Source: SYFY01 sp031385325 (GTDB lineage Bacteria; Pseudomonadota; Gammaproteobacteria; Pseudomonadales; Azotimanducaceae). Taken from it: 64,000 nt of DNA. Below, piece by piece: positions 63,528 through 64,000 of this stretch. Position 1 is the stretch's first letter; the number at the start of each line of letters is the position of its first letter. Under the pieces are notes generated by a model. That model was given only the letters and a program-made list of their open reading frames with translations. It was not told the origin of the DNA and ran no database searches. The position numbers and the translations under genes are program-made. The DNA is taken from positions 53,993 through 117,992 of the forward strand of contig JANNBJ010000025.1 of the NCBI GenBank assembly GCA_031385325.1, written 5' to 3'.

Positions 63528-64000
63528 ATGAAGATCGAGTTTTCCGCAGAAGATGAGCAGTTTCGTGCGGACGTCAAAACGTTTCTTGCGGCCAAACTGA
63601 CGGCAGAAATGCGCGCCGAATCCCGCAAGACGACCACCGTTTTTGCCGACAAGGATCTCGCCATGAAGTGGCAGGCGATCCTCGTCGAAAAAGGTTGGGC
63701 GGTGCCGACCTGGCCGGTTGAGCATGGCGGTCCCGGCTGGTCGATCACGAAGAAGTACATCTTCAACGAAGAGCTGGCCAAGGCGGGAGCGCCAGGCCTG
63801 ATTCCGCTTGGTCTGCGAATGCTTGCGCCGGTACTGTTCAAGTACGGCACCGAAGAGCAGAGGGCCCACTACTTGCCACGCATGTTGTCTGGAGAACACT
63901 ACTGGTGTCAGGGTTACTCGGAGCCTGGCTCGGGTTCGGATCTTTCCAGCCTGAAAACCACGGCCGTGAAGGATGGTGATGACTACATCATCAACGGCAC
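63528..64000 (+). CDS. Acyl-CoA dehydrogenase, N-terminal part (3' end outside window)
   Basis: The frame is open from ATG 63528 to the window end, giving 157 residues. It begins KIEFSAEDEQFRADVKTFL, contains VPTWPVEHGGPGW, LAPVLFKYGTEEQRAHYLPRML and the FAD/substrate motif YSEPGSGSDLSSL, then DGDDYIING. This is the large-subunit type of acyl-CoA dehydrogenase often paired with a second one, as in degradation of steroid rings, pimelate or branched acids. The C-terminal half with the catalytic base is not seen. The 200-base gap before it shows no clear promoter. Confidence 0.9.
   Translation, partial: MKIEFSAEDEQFRADVKTFLAAKLTAEMRAESRKTTTVFADKDLAMKWQAILVEKGWAVPTWPVEHGGPGWSITKKYIFNEELAKAGAPGLIPLGLRMLAPVLFKYGTEEQRAHYLPRMLSGEHYWCQGYSEPGSGSDLSSLKTTAVKDGDDYIING

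Overview
The window is a stretch of gammaproteobacterial chromosome. By eye it is GC-rich, and coding strands alternate in short operons. The assignment rests on gene order as well as sequence: holC-pepA facing lptF-lptG, queA-tgt-yajC-secD-secF, suhB divergent from trmJ, iscRS, and ndk-rlmN-pilF-rodZ-hisS-yfgM-bamB-der are classic gammaproteobacterial neighbourhoods. The many P450s, acyl-CoA dehydrogenases and VOC proteins suggest an environmental, perhaps marine, aerobic heterotroph that degrades hydrophobic compounds. Species cannot be named from this. Both edges cut genes: a GST on the left and an acyl-CoA dehydrogenase on the right.

Layout. 0-4 kb: a GST fragment, hemH, then hisH-hisF and a quinone oxidoreductase. 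4-12 kb: an accessory catabolic block with a DUF2855 protein, an SCP2-like/alpha-beta hydrolase, two overlapping acyl-CoA dehydrogenases, a cytochrome P450 and an omega-aminotransferase. 12-28 kb: housekeeping genes (valS, holC, pepA, lptFG, an RDD protein, a thiolase, tRNA-Leu(CAA), queA, tgt, yajC, secDF, suhB, trmJ). 28-33 kb: an ABC ATPase plus a giant permease/M1-peptidase fusion. 33-45 kb: iscRS with a recognisable IscR operator but no iscU or chaperones, followed by the ndk-to-der operon, an M23 peptidase and xseA. 45-52 kb: an aldo/keto reductase, a nitronate monooxygenase that appears to start at ATT, and sulfate activation genes (a cysD with an unexplained N-terminal domain of about 186 residues, and a cysN-cysC fusion), then a GPH-type symporter. 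52-64 kb: a catabolic island with three more P450s, two VOC proteins, an SDR, a LysR regulator, a short neutral-ceramidase-like lipoprotein, a 2-oxo-dienoate hydratase type enzyme, two small ABM-like proteins and an acyl-CoA dehydrogenase.

How the parts may work together. The 52-62 kb genes form two forward units closed by strong hairpin terminators at 56025-56056 and 62073-62100. Each unit contains a P450 followed within 20 bases by a VOC-fold gene. Hydroxylation (P450), alcohol oxidation (SDR), ring or C-C bond chemistry (VOC, hydratase) and beta-oxidation (acyl-CoA dehydrogenases, thiolase) would make a route for an alicyclic or terpenoid/steroid-like substrate. The substrate is inference only.

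The points most worth a second look are the fused CysD domain, the repeated P450-VOC module, the P450 with His at its acid position, the ATT start, and the reduced isc locus. No CRISPR array, insertion sequence, rRNA or prophage was seen, and no stretch longer than about 300 bases lacks a gene.
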